DNA of 64,000 nt from DATBDN01 sp963715995 (GTDB lineage Bacteria; Actinomycetota; Thermoleophilia; Solirubrobacterales; Thermoleophilaceae). Shown piece by piece: positions 1 to 7,050 of this stretch (its first letter is position 1; each line of letters opens with the position of its first letter). A model generated the notes under the pieces. The model was not told where the DNA came from. It did no database searches and worked only from the letters and a program-made list of their open reading frames with translations. Both the position numbers and the translations under genes were made by a program. The stretch is from contig OY970283.1 in the NCBI GenBank assembly GCA_963715995.1, positions 1,054,001-1,118,000 on the forward strand. Reading direction: 5' to 3'.

Positions 1-208
1 GCGAGGTGGGGACGGGCTCGGGCTCGGCGTCCGCGACCTTGCGCGCGCGCTTGCCGCCCATCATCCGCCGCTCGGGAGCGCCGAGCGTCTTCAGCGCGAT
101 CACCGACTGCGGCGTACCGTCGGGCCCGCCGCGCACGAGATAGCGCCCGTCGGGGGGTCCGAGCAGAAAGCCGAACTCGATCTGGGTGAAGCGGAAGGAC
201 TGACTAAT
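1..208 (-). CDS. Hypothetical protein, 5' part only (runs off the window)
   Basis: An open frame immediately downstream of the murein hydrolase gene reads Q-S-F-R-F-T-Q-I-E-F-G-F-L-L-G and continues past the window edge, becoming Lys/Arg and Glu/Pro rich. I do not recognise the family. No ATG, GTG or TTG lies in frame before this conserved-looking start; the first plausible codon is ATT at 208-206 (giving M-S-Q-S-F), which overlaps the preceding TAG stop as ATTAG. The tight overlap implies cotranscription and translational coupling with the hydrolase. Coding character is inferred from frame, codon use and context only. Confidence 0.55.
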   Translation of the reverse strand, partial: MSQSFRFTQIEFGFLLGPPDGRYLVRGGPDGTPQSVIALKTLGAPERRMMGGKRARKVADAEPEPVPTS

Positions 209-2705
209 CGTCAGACAGAACGTTGCCCGACTTCTTCTTCGGGACTGTGATCGAGTACTTCGACGGCTTGGTCGGCACCACCGGGTTGTCGATCTTCGAG
301 AGCCGCTTCAGCAGGTTGTCCCACTGGCCGGGCTTCAGCACGGCGAGCGCCTGCATGCCGAGCTTGGCGTTCGTGCCGAACAGCGGCTTGAAGCCAACGT
401 GGATGTGGTTCGCGTGATCCGGCAGCGCCATCGTGTTGCCGCCGTAGTCCAGCAGCGAGATGATCTGGTGCGGCGCCATCGTGCCCTGGAGCAGCATCAG
501 GCGATGCACGACCTGGTCGGCGATCCCGCCCGGGTCCTGGTGACCGAGGATCGGGATCCCGTTGACCTCGGAGATGTCAACCGCGTTGCCTGAGGAGTGC
601 TCGGACACGTTGCCGGAGCTCGTCAGGTAGCTGTGACCAGTCTTGAGGCAGGAGATGGTGGGGTTGAAGCCCGACTCGGCGAGGTACTCGAGCGTGGCCA
701 GCACGCGACGGTCGATCTGGCCGGTGCGGATGTCTTCACGGCCGCCCTGGTAGATCGTGACGCGCGGGTCGTTCAGGACGCGCCGCTCGAGCATCGTCTT
801 CGGCAGCAACATCACCTGGCCGATCGACAGGTTGTCGTTGCCGTTCGGGTCGTAGAGAGCGTTGCGGCCGGAGGCGCGGTAGATGGCGGTCGCCTCGAGC
901 AGCTTCCAGCCGTCGAGGATCGGCTTCGGGTCGATCATCGGCGCGCCCTTGCCGGCGGGCCGGATCTGGAAGTAGATGTGCGACGCCTTGTTCGCGCTCG
1001 GCGCGGCGATGCGCCCGAGCACGGTGCCGCCGACCACGTGCGAGCCCTTCTTCAGGCGCGCCAGGCGCATGCGCTTCGCGTCGAAGTGGAGCGGGCGCGA
1101 GGAGACGTTGTCGAAGGTTGCGTAGGCGCCCTTCTTGGCCTTGGTGAGCAGGATCTGCTCGAGCCCGCCGGAGCGCTTGGCCTGGGGGCGCGCCGGGTGC
1201 GCGAACAGCCGCTCGCGCTCGACCGTGGCGGCGGGAGCCGCGGCAGCGACGCGCACCTTCTTCGCGGCGGCCGGCTTGGCGGCGACGCGCTTGGGCGCGG
1301 CCGGCTTCACCTTCGCGGCCTTCGCAGCCTTCGCGGCGTGGTCGACCTGGCGCCCGGCGCTGGCCGGGGCGGTCGGCTTCGGGTCCTTCTTGGGCGTGTT
1401 CGCCTGGATGGCCTTGGCGGTGGTCTTCAGCTTGCCCAGGTCGCTCTTCGGCACCGGGTAGAGCTTCGAGAGCCGGCCGAGGTGGCCGTACGTGTACTGG
1501 TTGCCGTACACGTCCTGGAGCACGACGTAGTTGCCGAGCCTCTTCGAGACGCCCATGTGCTTGACGACGCCGTCGTTGACCGACACGACGGGCGCGCCGC
1601 GGCGGGCGAAGATGTCGATGCCGTTGCGCGAGTCGTCGGAGCCGACCACGTTGGCGGCGTTCGCGCCTCGCTTGACGCGCTTGATCGCGTCGCTGGTCTG
1701 AAGGTCGTCGGCGTACTTCGCACGCGCGTATACGGGGAAGTGGCCCTCGGTCAGCCCGGTGAGCGAGCCGACCAGGTCAGCGGGCACGCCGGCGATCATG
1801 CGCGCGCGCAGCATCACGGAGTCGACGTACCAGCCGGCGTGGTTGTAGGAGAAGATCGCCTTCTGGATGTCCTTGTCGCCGCCCGCGGCACGCAGGTAGC
1901 GGGCCGCGCCGAAGATCGCGTCGACCGGGTTGAACGGGTCCTTGCGGCCGTCCTTGTTGGCGTCGACGCCCCAGGTCTTCCAGGTCGAGGGCAGGAACTG
2001 CATCCAGCCGACGGCGCCCGCAGAAGACACGTTCAGGTTGCGGCCGTAGTCGGTCTCGATCTCGTTGATGGCCGCCAGGACCTCCCAGCGGATGCCGTAC
2101 TGGATCCCCGCGGCCTGGTAGATCGGCAACAGGAAGATCGGCACGCGGAACTTCTCGATCACGAAGTTGGGGACGCCGGAGGCGACTGCCGGGCCGGGCA
2201 GCGCGTCGAAGTAGGTGGGGTTGGTGGCCGCCGGCGAGCCGTCCGGGTTGAACAGCGTCGCGTTGATCTTGTCGAGCTTCTTCTTGACCTCACGCTGAGG
2301 CTCGGCGTTCGGAGCGTCGTCGAGCGCGTTCGGCTTCGCCTTCTCCTTGCCGCCCGACTCCTTCTGCGCCTTGCTCTTGTCGGACGCGTTCGGCGTGCCG
2401 GCATCGGCAGGCTGCTGGTCGCTCGGCTGGTCGCCGCTGCCCGTGCCGGGATCAGGCGTGGGCGAGCCGGGCGAAGGAACCGGGACCGGAACGGTCGGCA
2501 GTGGCGCCGGGGTGGGGATCGTGATGTCCGAGAGCGGCGTGCCGGGCGGCACGTCGACCGTGACCGTGGTGAGCGTTCCGTCGGCGAGGCGCACGGTGAC
2601 CGTGCGCTGCTCCGCGCTGGCCGGCGATGCGGGCACGGTGAGACCGACCAGCGTCGCCGCCGCCATGGCTGCCGTGAGCAGCACAAAAAGGAGCCTCTTA
2701 CTCAT
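204..2705 (-). CDS. Secreted multidomain murein hydrolase (lytic transglycosylase, split M23-like, M15-like)
   Basis: This 833-aa exported protein probably remodels peptidoglycan outside the membrane. A signal peptide (residues 1-31, ending A-S-A) is followed by a Pro/Ser-rich stretch (65-95). Residues about 195-300 are a lytic transglycosylase domain with ETDYGRN (likely catalytic Glu217) and GAVGWMQFLPSTW. Residues 360-415 and 530-600 look like the two halves of an M23 domain, separated by a Lys/Ala-rich insert (420-500). YGHL is kept, but the first zinc His (RNGID) and the second His of HxH (SHIYFQIR) are missing, so this part is probably a non-catalytic binding module. Residues 660-775 resemble M15 or VanY-type zinc peptidases: SEHSSGNAVD (His703, Asp710) and NHIHVGF (His767/769). 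ATG at 2705 is preceded by GGAGGAG. A possible -35, TTGACC, lies at 2865-2860. Confidence 0.85.
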   Translation of the reverse strand: MSKRLLFVLLTAAMAAATLVGLTVPASPASAEQRTVTVRLADGTLTTVTVDVPPGTPLSDITIPTPAPLPTVPVPVPSPGSPTPDPGTGSGDQPSDQQPADAGTPNASDKSKAQKESGGKEKAKPNALDDAPNAEPQREVKKKLDKINATLFNPDGSPAATNPTYFDALPGPAVASGVPNFVIEKFRVPIFLLPIYQAAGIQYGIRWEVLAAINEIETDYGRNLNVSSAGAVGWMQFLPSTWKTWGVDANKDGRKDPFNPVDAIFGAARYLRAAGGDKDIQKAIFSYNHAGWYVDSVMLRARMIAGVPADLVGSLTGLTEGHFPVYARAKYADDLQTSDAIKRVKRGANAANVVGSDDSRNGIDIFARRGAPVVSVNDGVVKHMGVSKRLGNYVVLQDVYGNQYTYGHLGRLSKLYPVPKSDLGKLKTTAKAIQANTPKKDPKPTAPASAGRQVDHAAKAAKAAKVKPAAPKRVAAKPAAAKKVRVAAAAPAATVERERLFAHPARPQAKRSGGLEQILLTKAKKGAYATFDNVSSRPLHFDAKRMRLARLKKGSHVVGGTVLGRIAAPSANKASHIYFQIRPAGKGAPMIDPKPILDGWKLLEATAIYRASGRNALYDPNGNDNLSIGQVMLLPKTMLERRVLNDPRVTIYQGGREDIRTGQIDRRVLATLEYLAESGFNPTISCLKTGHSYLTSSGNVSEHSSGNAVDISEVNGIPILGHQDPGGIADQVVHRLMLLQGTMAPHQIISLLDYGGNTMALPDHANHIHVGFKPLFGTNAKLGMQALAVLKPGQWDNLLKRLSKIDNPVVPTKPSKYSITVPKKKSGNVLSDD

Positions 2706-2946
2706 CCGCGCTCAAGTTCTCCTCCCGACCCCCGGGAGTGGCCCCGGACGGCGGCAAGCTATCAGAACATCCCTTTTCTTCGCGTAGTTCCGCCGATACA
2801 AGAGTCTCCCCATCTTCGGGGATGTAAACGGTTCCTGGACGTAAAAGTTGATGCGCGGAGGTCAAGTTGCACAGTTACAGGGAGATCTAAGGCTCGACTC
2901 GAGGTGGAGATTCGACGCCGGCTCCCCGAATCCGGCCCTTGCACGG

Positions 2947-2952
2947 TACTGT
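2947..2952 (+). promoter_or_regulatory. Putative -10 element TACTGT
   Basis: TACTGT fits TANNNT and lies 13 nt before the GTG at 2960, so transcription would begin about at the start codon (leaderless). This supports GTG 2960 over the upstream TTG 2939. No convincing -35 was seen. Confidence 0.4.
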
Positions 2953-2959
2953 GCGCGGC

Positions 2960-3394
2960 GTGGAAGAAGCGCCGGATGAAGGCATCAAGGAGCGGCTCCA
3001 GCGCCAAGGCGAGGAGGCACTCGGCAAGCTCGCGGAGGAGCTGGCCGGAAACCCGCTCGTGACCGGCGCGCTCCAGCGCGCGTTCGAGGCCCGCGAGAAA
3101 GCGGTCGCGGCCCAGAACGTGGCGATGGGCGCGCTGAACATCCCGTCGGCGGCCGACATGGAGCGGCTCACCCGCCGCCTGCGCTCGGTGTCCCAGCGGC
3201 TCGAGGCGATCGAGGACACCCTCGACCGCGTCGAAGAGCGCATGCAGAGCGTGGCTTCGAGCGGCAGCCAGGACGAGCAGGTCCTGACCCGGATCGAAGA
3301 GGTCGCGAAGGACATCGCCGCGCTCCGCGAGGCACTCGCACCCGCCGACCAGCCGGTGCCGCGCGCGCAGGAACGCCTGTCGGTCACCGACTGA
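2960..3394 (+). CDS. Small helical coiled-coil protein
   Basis: A 144-aa charged, almost entirely helical protein, rich in Glu, Arg, Ala and Leu, with heptad-like spacing over residues 55-130 (predicted coiled coil). The composition resembles phasin-like or PhaE-like accessory proteins, as does the Lys-rich protein encoded at 4084, but no catalytic motif is visible and I assign no function. GTG 2960 is chosen because a TANNNT element lies 13 nt upstream; TTG 2939 and GTG 2951 are in-frame alternatives. Its last 11 nt overlap the 3' end of the convergent nucleoside phosphorylase gene. Confidence 0.7.
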   Translation: MEEAPDEGIKERLQRQGEEALGKLAEELAGNPLVTGALQRAFEAREKAVAAQNVAMGALNIPSAADMERLTRRLRSVSQRLEAIEDTLDRVEERMQSVASSGSQDEQVLTRIEEVAKDIAALREALAPADQPVPRAQERLSVTD

Positions 3395-4049
3395 GCGCCG
3401 CGTAGGCCACTTCGCCCAGCTTCAGCCCGAGCGCCTCGAGGTGCTCGGCGCAGATTCGCTCCCGCCCGCCCGTGAGCGTGTCCGAGACGCCCAGCACCGC
3501 CGCCGCCCGCACCCCGCGCAGCTGCGCGATCTGGAACAGCGTGGCGCACTCCATCTCCACCACGTCCGCGCCGCCGGGCTCCGCGTCGGCGTAGAAGAGG
3601 TCGACCGATGCCGCCACCACCGCGGGTGCGTCGAGCGCGGCGGTCAGCTCGACGTCCGGCTCAACCTGCTCGCCCGCGCCGAGCGCACGGCTGGCGCCGT
3701 CGAGCGCCAGCGCCTGGCTGACGCGCACGACGTCGCCGATCGCGTGCGCCGCGGTCAGCGCCCCGCAGGTGCCGATCCGGACCAGCGACCTGGCGCCGAG
3801 CGCGATCAGCTCCTCGATCACGATCGCGGCGCTCGGGCCGCCCATCCCTGTCGCCTGGATCGTCAGCGGCGCGCCGTCGCGCGCCACCCCCGTGTAGCCC
3901 CAGAGCCCGCGATGGTGGTTGAACATCTTCGGCGCGTCGGTCAGCGCCATCGCCACGGCCATGGCGCGGTGCGGGTCGCCCGGCAGCAGCACGCGCTCGG
4001 CCAGCTCGGCGGCGGGCTTCAGATGGATTGCGGACGACGCGCCTGGCAT
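3384..4049 (-). CDS. Nucleoside phosphorylase (PNP/UDP family)
   Basis: A 221-aa cytoplasmic enzyme of the purine/uridine phosphorylase family, which splits nucleosides with phosphate into base and (deoxy)ribose-1-phosphate for salvage. Visible motifs are LLPGDPHRA near residue 20 (phosphate binding), GMGGPSAAIVIEELI followed by LVRIGTCG (phosphate and ribose site), EMECATLF (ribose-binding EME) and the downstream GVSD carrying the Asp expected in DeoD-type purine enzymes. The length is slightly short for the family (230-250 aa). ATG 4049 starts M-P-G-A-S-S; the frame stays open upstream, but that part reads as low-complexity Arg/Ser antisense and is excluded. Substrate (purine or uridine) cannot be settled here. 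It is divergent from the phasin-like gene, 34 bp away. Confidence 0.85.
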   Translation of the reverse strand: MPGASSAIHLKPAAELAERVLLPGDPHRAMAVAMALTDAPKMFNHHRGLWGYTGVARDGAPLTIQATGMGGPSAAIVIEELIALGARSLVRIGTCGALTAAHAIGDVVRVSQALALDGASRALGAGEQVEPDVELTAALDAPAVVAASVDLFYADAEPGGADVVEMECATLFQIAQLRGVRAAAVLGVSDTLTGGRERICAEHLEALGLKLGEVAYAALSR

Positions 4050-4083
4050 CCCGGCCAATCTATGGAAGACTGCGAAGCCGTCG

Positions 4084-4354
4084 ATGGCCAGCCGCAAGAC
4101 ACCCCAGGAGCAGGTACAGGCGACGCTGCGCGAAGCGGTCGAGCGCACGGTGTCGGCCAGCCAGCAGACGCGCACCCGCGCGCAGGACGCCGTCGATGAC
4201 CTCGGCAAGGCCGCCGGGCGCTTCAGGCAGCAGATCGAAGGGCGCGCGCCCGCGACGCACGACGACCTGATGGCGATTCGAACCGAGCTGCGCAACCTGG
4301 CGAAGCGCATCGACAAGCTCGAAGAAGAAGGCGACGCCGAAGAAGAAGAAGTGA
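4084..4354 (+). CDS. Phasin-like helical protein with Lys-rich tail (frame broken at 3' end)
   Basis: M-A-S-R-K-T-P-Q-E-Q starts an 89-90 aa helical protein of the kind seen in small phasin-like or polyhydroxyalkanoate-associated proteins. As given, the frame does not stop but runs straight into the epimerase, making one 420-codon frame (4084-5346). Removing one A at 4322/4323 (CTCGAAGAAG to CTCGAGAAG) gives a Lys-rich tail, E-K-K-A-T-P-K-K-K-K, and a TGA at 4352-4354 that overlaps the epimerase GTG as GTGA. The corrected layout fits a two-gene operon, so I treat the fusion as a frameshift product. Whether the extra A is real is open. Confidence 0.6.
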
Positions 4355-5346
4355 GCGGTCGTCGCGTCCTGATCACGGGCGTGTCGACCCGGCTCGGCAC
4401 CGAGCTGGCGCGCCGCCTCGAGCGCGACCCCGGGGTTGAATACATCGCGGGCCTGGACGTGCGGCCGCCGCGCGCGCGGCTCGAGCGAACCGAGTTCATC
4501 GACGCCGACATCCGCAACCCGATCATCGGCAAGCTCATCCCGGTCACCGGCGTCGACACCGTGGTGCACAACCAGATCGTGCGCCAGCCGGGCGGGGGCG
4601 TTGCGCCGCGCTCGATGCACGACATCAACGTGATCGGCACGCTCCAGCTGCTCGCGGCCTGCGAGCAGACGCCCACGATCGAGGCCGTGGTGGTCCGCGG
4701 GTCGGCGGGCATCTACGGCTCCGAGCCGGCCTCGCCGCAGTTCTACAGCGAGGAGATGGCGCGCCTATACCCGCTGCGCACGGGCTTTCAGCGCGACGTC
4801 GGCGAGATCGAGAACTACTTCGAGGGCTACTCGCGCCGCCACCCGGAGGTTGTCTGCACGATGCTGCGCTACCAGCCGTCGATCGGGCCGGGCACCGACA
4901 GCCAGGTCACGCGCTACCTGTCCGCGCCGGTGGTGCCCACGTTCATGGGCTTCGATCCGCGGCTTCAGTTCCTGCACGAGACCGACGGCATCGAGGCGCT
5001 GCTGGCTGCCATCCGCAACCCGGTGCGCGGCGCGGTGAACGTGGCCGCTCCCGGGACGATCGGCCTGACGAAGATGCTGCGCCTTGCCGGCAAGGTCAGC
5101 GTCCCGATCGCCTCCGGCCTGTTCGTGCCGGCGCTGAACGCAGGCCGGCGCGTGGGCATGCCGGCGATCTCCCCCGACTTCCGCCGCCTGCTGCGCTGGG
5201 GTCGCGCGGTCGACGTGACGCGACTCGAAGACGAGGTCGGCTACACGCCGCGCTACTCGGCCACCGAGGCGGTCGAGGATTACGTGAGCCACCAGAGCGG
5301 CCGCCGGATCATCCCGTCGATCCGCCACCTGGCGGTGGGCGTGTGA
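4351..5346 (+). CDS. NAD(P)-dependent epimerase/dehydratase (extended SDR)
   Basis: About 331 aa starting V-S-G-R-R-V-L-I-T-G. The N-terminal Rossmann motif ITGVSTRLGTELARRL is a variant of the SDR TGxxGxxG loop, and YSEEMARLY with later YF and Y-x-x-R segments replaces a clear YxxxK, so the catalytic dyad is not obvious. Residues 60-130 carry the typical extended-SDR H-N...D-I-N-V-I-G-T region. Similar proteins act on nucleotide sugars or steroid/lipid substrates; no substrate is proposed. It is directly upstream of an acyltransferase with a GTGA overlap (5343-5346), so a lipid role is plausible. The frame is also continuous with the upstream phasin-like gene in this assembly. Confidence 0.8.
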   Translation: MSGRRVLITGVSTRLGTELARRLERDPGVEYIAGLDVRPPRARLERTEFIDADIRNPIIGKLIPVTGVDTVVHNQIVRQPGGGVAPRSMHDINVIGTLQLLAACEQTPTIEAVVVRGSAGIYGSEPASPQFYSEEMARLYPLRTGFQRDVGEIENYFEGYSRRHPEVVCTMLRYQPSIGPGTDSQVTRYLSAPVVPTFMGFDPRLQFLHETDGIEALLAAIRNPVRGAVNVAAPGTIGLTKMLRLAGKVSVPIASGLFVPALNAGRRVGMPAISPDFRRLLRWGRAVDVTRLEDEVGYTPRYSATEAVEDYVSHQSGRRIIPSIRHLAVGV

Positions 5347-6368
5347 GCACCACGACCGGCACGGGCACCCGCGGCGGCGTGCCGCCGCGCGAGCCGCACG
5401 CGCGCCCCAACCGCGAGAGCTTCGACGGCGGGGTGCCGCCGCTCGGCCCGGCGATCGCGTTCCTGCGCCGGCTGCGGCAGGGCATCGAGCGCGGCCCGGT
5501 GGCCGTGCCCGGCGCGGCCGTCGACGCCCTCGGATCGTTCCCCGGCGAGGTGCGCGAGGCGGTCGACCGCGCCCTCCAGCGCGCCGGCGGCGACTACACG
5601 GAGGACGACTGGGGCTTCGACGAGGAGTTCGCGACCGCGCTGCGGCCGCTGCTCGACTTCCTCTACGAGCGCTGGTGGCGGGTCGAGACCAGCGGCATCA
5701 CCAACGTGCCGTCATCGGGGCGGGCGATGCTGGTGGCCAACCACGCGGGCATCCTGCCGTGGGACGGGACGATGATCTCGCAGGCGATCCAGCGCGAGCA
5801 TCCACACCCGCGCTACCCGCGCTTCCTCGTGCTCGACTGGGCGTTCAGCCTGCCGTTCGTGTCGATGGCCATGCGCAAGGTCGGCGGCGTGGTCGCCTCG
5901 CCGTACAACGCGTCGCGGCTGCTCGAGCAGGACGAGCTCGTGGCCGTCTTTCCGGAAGGCGCCAAGGGCGCCGGCAAGGACTTCTCCGAGCGCTACAGGC
6001 TTCAGCGCTTCGGCCGCGGCGGCTTCGTGGAGATCGCCCTGCGCGCCGGCGCGCCGATCATCCCCGTCGCCGTGGTTGGCAGCGAGGAGATCTACCCGAA
6101 GGTCGGCGAGTCGCGGCTGGCCGCGCGCGCGATCGGGGCGCCGTACTTCCCGCTCACGCCGACGTTCCCGTGGCTCGGCGCGCTCGGCACGATCCCGCTG
6201 CCGTCACGCTGGCGGATCGAGTTCGGCGAGCCCATCCGCACCGACGACCTCGGCCCCGGCGCGGCCGAGGACCGCACGCGCGTGTTCGAGATGTCGGAGC
6301 GCGTGCGCGACGAGATCCAGCGGATGGTCTATGAGAACTTGGTGCGCAGAGGCAGCGCGTTCATTTAG
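5343..6368 (+). CDS. Lysophospholipid acyltransferase family protein (PlsC-like)
   Basis: A 341-aa member of the glycerolipid acyltransferase family, which moves an acyl chain from acyl-CoA or acyl-ACP to a glycerolipid at the inner membrane face. The catalytic block is NHAGILPWD (NHxxxxxD form, about residue 132), and FPEGAKGAGKDF is the acyl-acceptor block. A further conserved segment is APIIPVAVVGSEE. The N-terminal 100 residues are Pro/Gly-rich, then helical. The GTG start overlaps the epimerase stop (GTGA), indicating coupled translation. In related proteins this longer type with a WDG variation acts on unknown acceptors, so the exact lipid is not assigned. Confidence 0.85.
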   Translation: MSTTTGTGTRGGVPPREPHARPNRESFDGGVPPLGPAIAFLRRLRQGIERGPVAVPGAAVDALGSFPGEVREAVDRALQRAGGDYTEDDWGFDEEFATALRPLLDFLYERWWRVETSGITNVPSSGRAMLVANHAGILPWDGTMISQAIQREHPHPRYPRFLVLDWAFSLPFVSMAMRKVGGVVASPYNASRLLEQDELVAVFPEGAKGAGKDFSERYRLQRFGRGGFVEIALRAGAPIIPVAVVGSEEIYPKVGESRLAARAIGAPYFPLTPTFPWLGALGTIPLPSRWRIEFGEPIRTDDLGPGAAEDRTRVFEMSERVRDEIQRMVYENLVRRGSAFI

Positions 6369-6371
6369 TCT
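6366..6371 (+). promoter_or_regulatory. Putative -10 element TAGTCT
   Basis: TAGTCT overlaps the acyltransferase stop codon and lies 14 nt before the ATG at 6380. That ATG is the expected start of the SCP2-like gene if the frame break near 6434 is corrected. The position supports a leaderless transcript starting at about 6378-6380. Confidence 0.35.
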
Positions 6372-6437
6372 CCGGCCCAATGGGCAGCCCGAAGAACGCC
6401 AAAGAGTTTCGTGCCGTGATGGATCACGTGTTCGAAG

Positions 6438-6806
6438 ATGATGAGCACCGATCCCGACATGGGGCCGCAGCTGCGCGACGCCGAGACGCCGCAGCGCTTC
6501 GAGTTCCCCGACCTCGACCTGGTCGTCAACGTGAACGCGGCCGACGAGGTGAGTGATGGCAACTACCTCGTGTGGGAGTGGTCAGACGACGTCGACTGGG
6601 AGCCCGAGGTGAAGATGCAGATGGACTCCGACGTCGCGAACAAGTACTTCCAGGGCAAGGAGAACGTGGCGATGGCGATCGCACGCCGCCGCATCAAGAC
6701 CAGCGGCAACGTGAAGAAGGCGCTTGCGCTGATCCCGATCACGAAGCCCGTCTACGCGATGTACCGCGAGTGGCTCGAGGCCGAATACCCGCACCTGGTG
6801 GCCTAG
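6438..6806 (+). CDS. SCP2-like sterol/lipid-carrier protein (N-terminus frameshifted)
   Basis: The 122-aa frame from ATG 6438 ends in a sterol-carrier-protein-2-like fold: E-V-K-M-Q-M-D-S-D-V-A-N-K-Y-F-Q-G-K then I-A-R-R-R-I-K-T-S-G-N-V and a C-terminal helix. SCP2 domains bind hydrophobic lipids or acyl-CoA. An ATG at 6380 starts a second frame, M-G-S-P-K-N-A-K-E-F-R-A-V-M-D-H-V-F, which joins this one if a single A is removed at 6434/6435 (TTCGAAGATG to TTCGAGATG). That gives a 141-aa protein with an N-terminal helix. The true gene is therefore probably 6380-6806. The acyltransferase just upstream fits a lipid context. Confidence 0.75.
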   Translation: MMSTDPDMGPQLRDAETPQRFEFPDLDLVVNVNAADEVSDGNYLVWEWSDDVDWEPEVKMQMDSDVANKYFQGKENVAMAIARRRIKTSGNVKKALALIPITKPVYAMYREWLEAEYPHLVA

Positions 6807-6867
6807 GCCGCAGCACCGATCCTTGGCCCACTTGGCCCCACGCCGAGCCCCCTCAACGCGGGCAAGC

Positions 6868-6908
6868 TGTGCGACAAAAACCACCGCATAGGTGGTCTAT
6901 GTCGCACA
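6868..6908. repeat. Double-stem palindromic repeat, copy 1
   Basis: A perfect 9-bp outer stem, TGTGCGACA (6868-6876) with TGTCGCACA (6900-6908), encloses a perfect 6-bp inner stem, ACCACC (6880-6885) with GGTGGT (6891-6896). The minus-strand sequence matches the element at 54989-55028 in 24 of its first 27 positions, so this is a dispersed repeat of the genome. It lies between the convergent SCP2-like gene and the SDR gene and could also act as a transcription barrier. Confidence 0.7.
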
Positions 6909-6911
6909 GTC

Positions 6912-6940
6912 GACCCAGACCCAGACCCAGACCCAGACCC
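6912..6940. repeat. Hexanucleotide tandem repeat (GACCCA)n
   Basis: Nearly five copies of GACCCA follow the palindrome directly. The rest of the 244-bp gap (6807-7050) between two convergent genes shows no gene I can support; short open frames there are low-complexity. Confidence 0.7.
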
Positions 6941-7050
6941 GGCCCGCGACCCGCGCAAGCGCCACATCAGCAACCCTTGGTCGAGGCAGTTTTGCGCGGC
7001 GAAGCTCCAGACCACGCCAACGGAGAACGGGCCGCGGAGACCGCGGTCGC

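Noticed and set aside
2706..2938. A possible cyclic-di-AMP riboswitch before the murein hydrolase.
   Set aside because: Such switches often precede cell-wall hydrolase genes, but I could not find the conserved GGGGGA and GGGGUGAAUC-type segments; only a possible -35 element and short weak hairpins are visible.
597..3062. A very long open frame on the plus strand antisense to the murein hydrolase.
   Set aside because: Its translation is Arg/Gly/Val/Asp-rich low complexity typical of antisense frames in high-GC DNA; the minus strand has clear domains.
4084..5346. A single 420-codon phasin-epimerase fusion protein.
   Set aside because: Removing one A gives two normal genes with a GTGA overlap and a Lys-rich phasin tail, and the same kind of extra A explains three other frame breaks.
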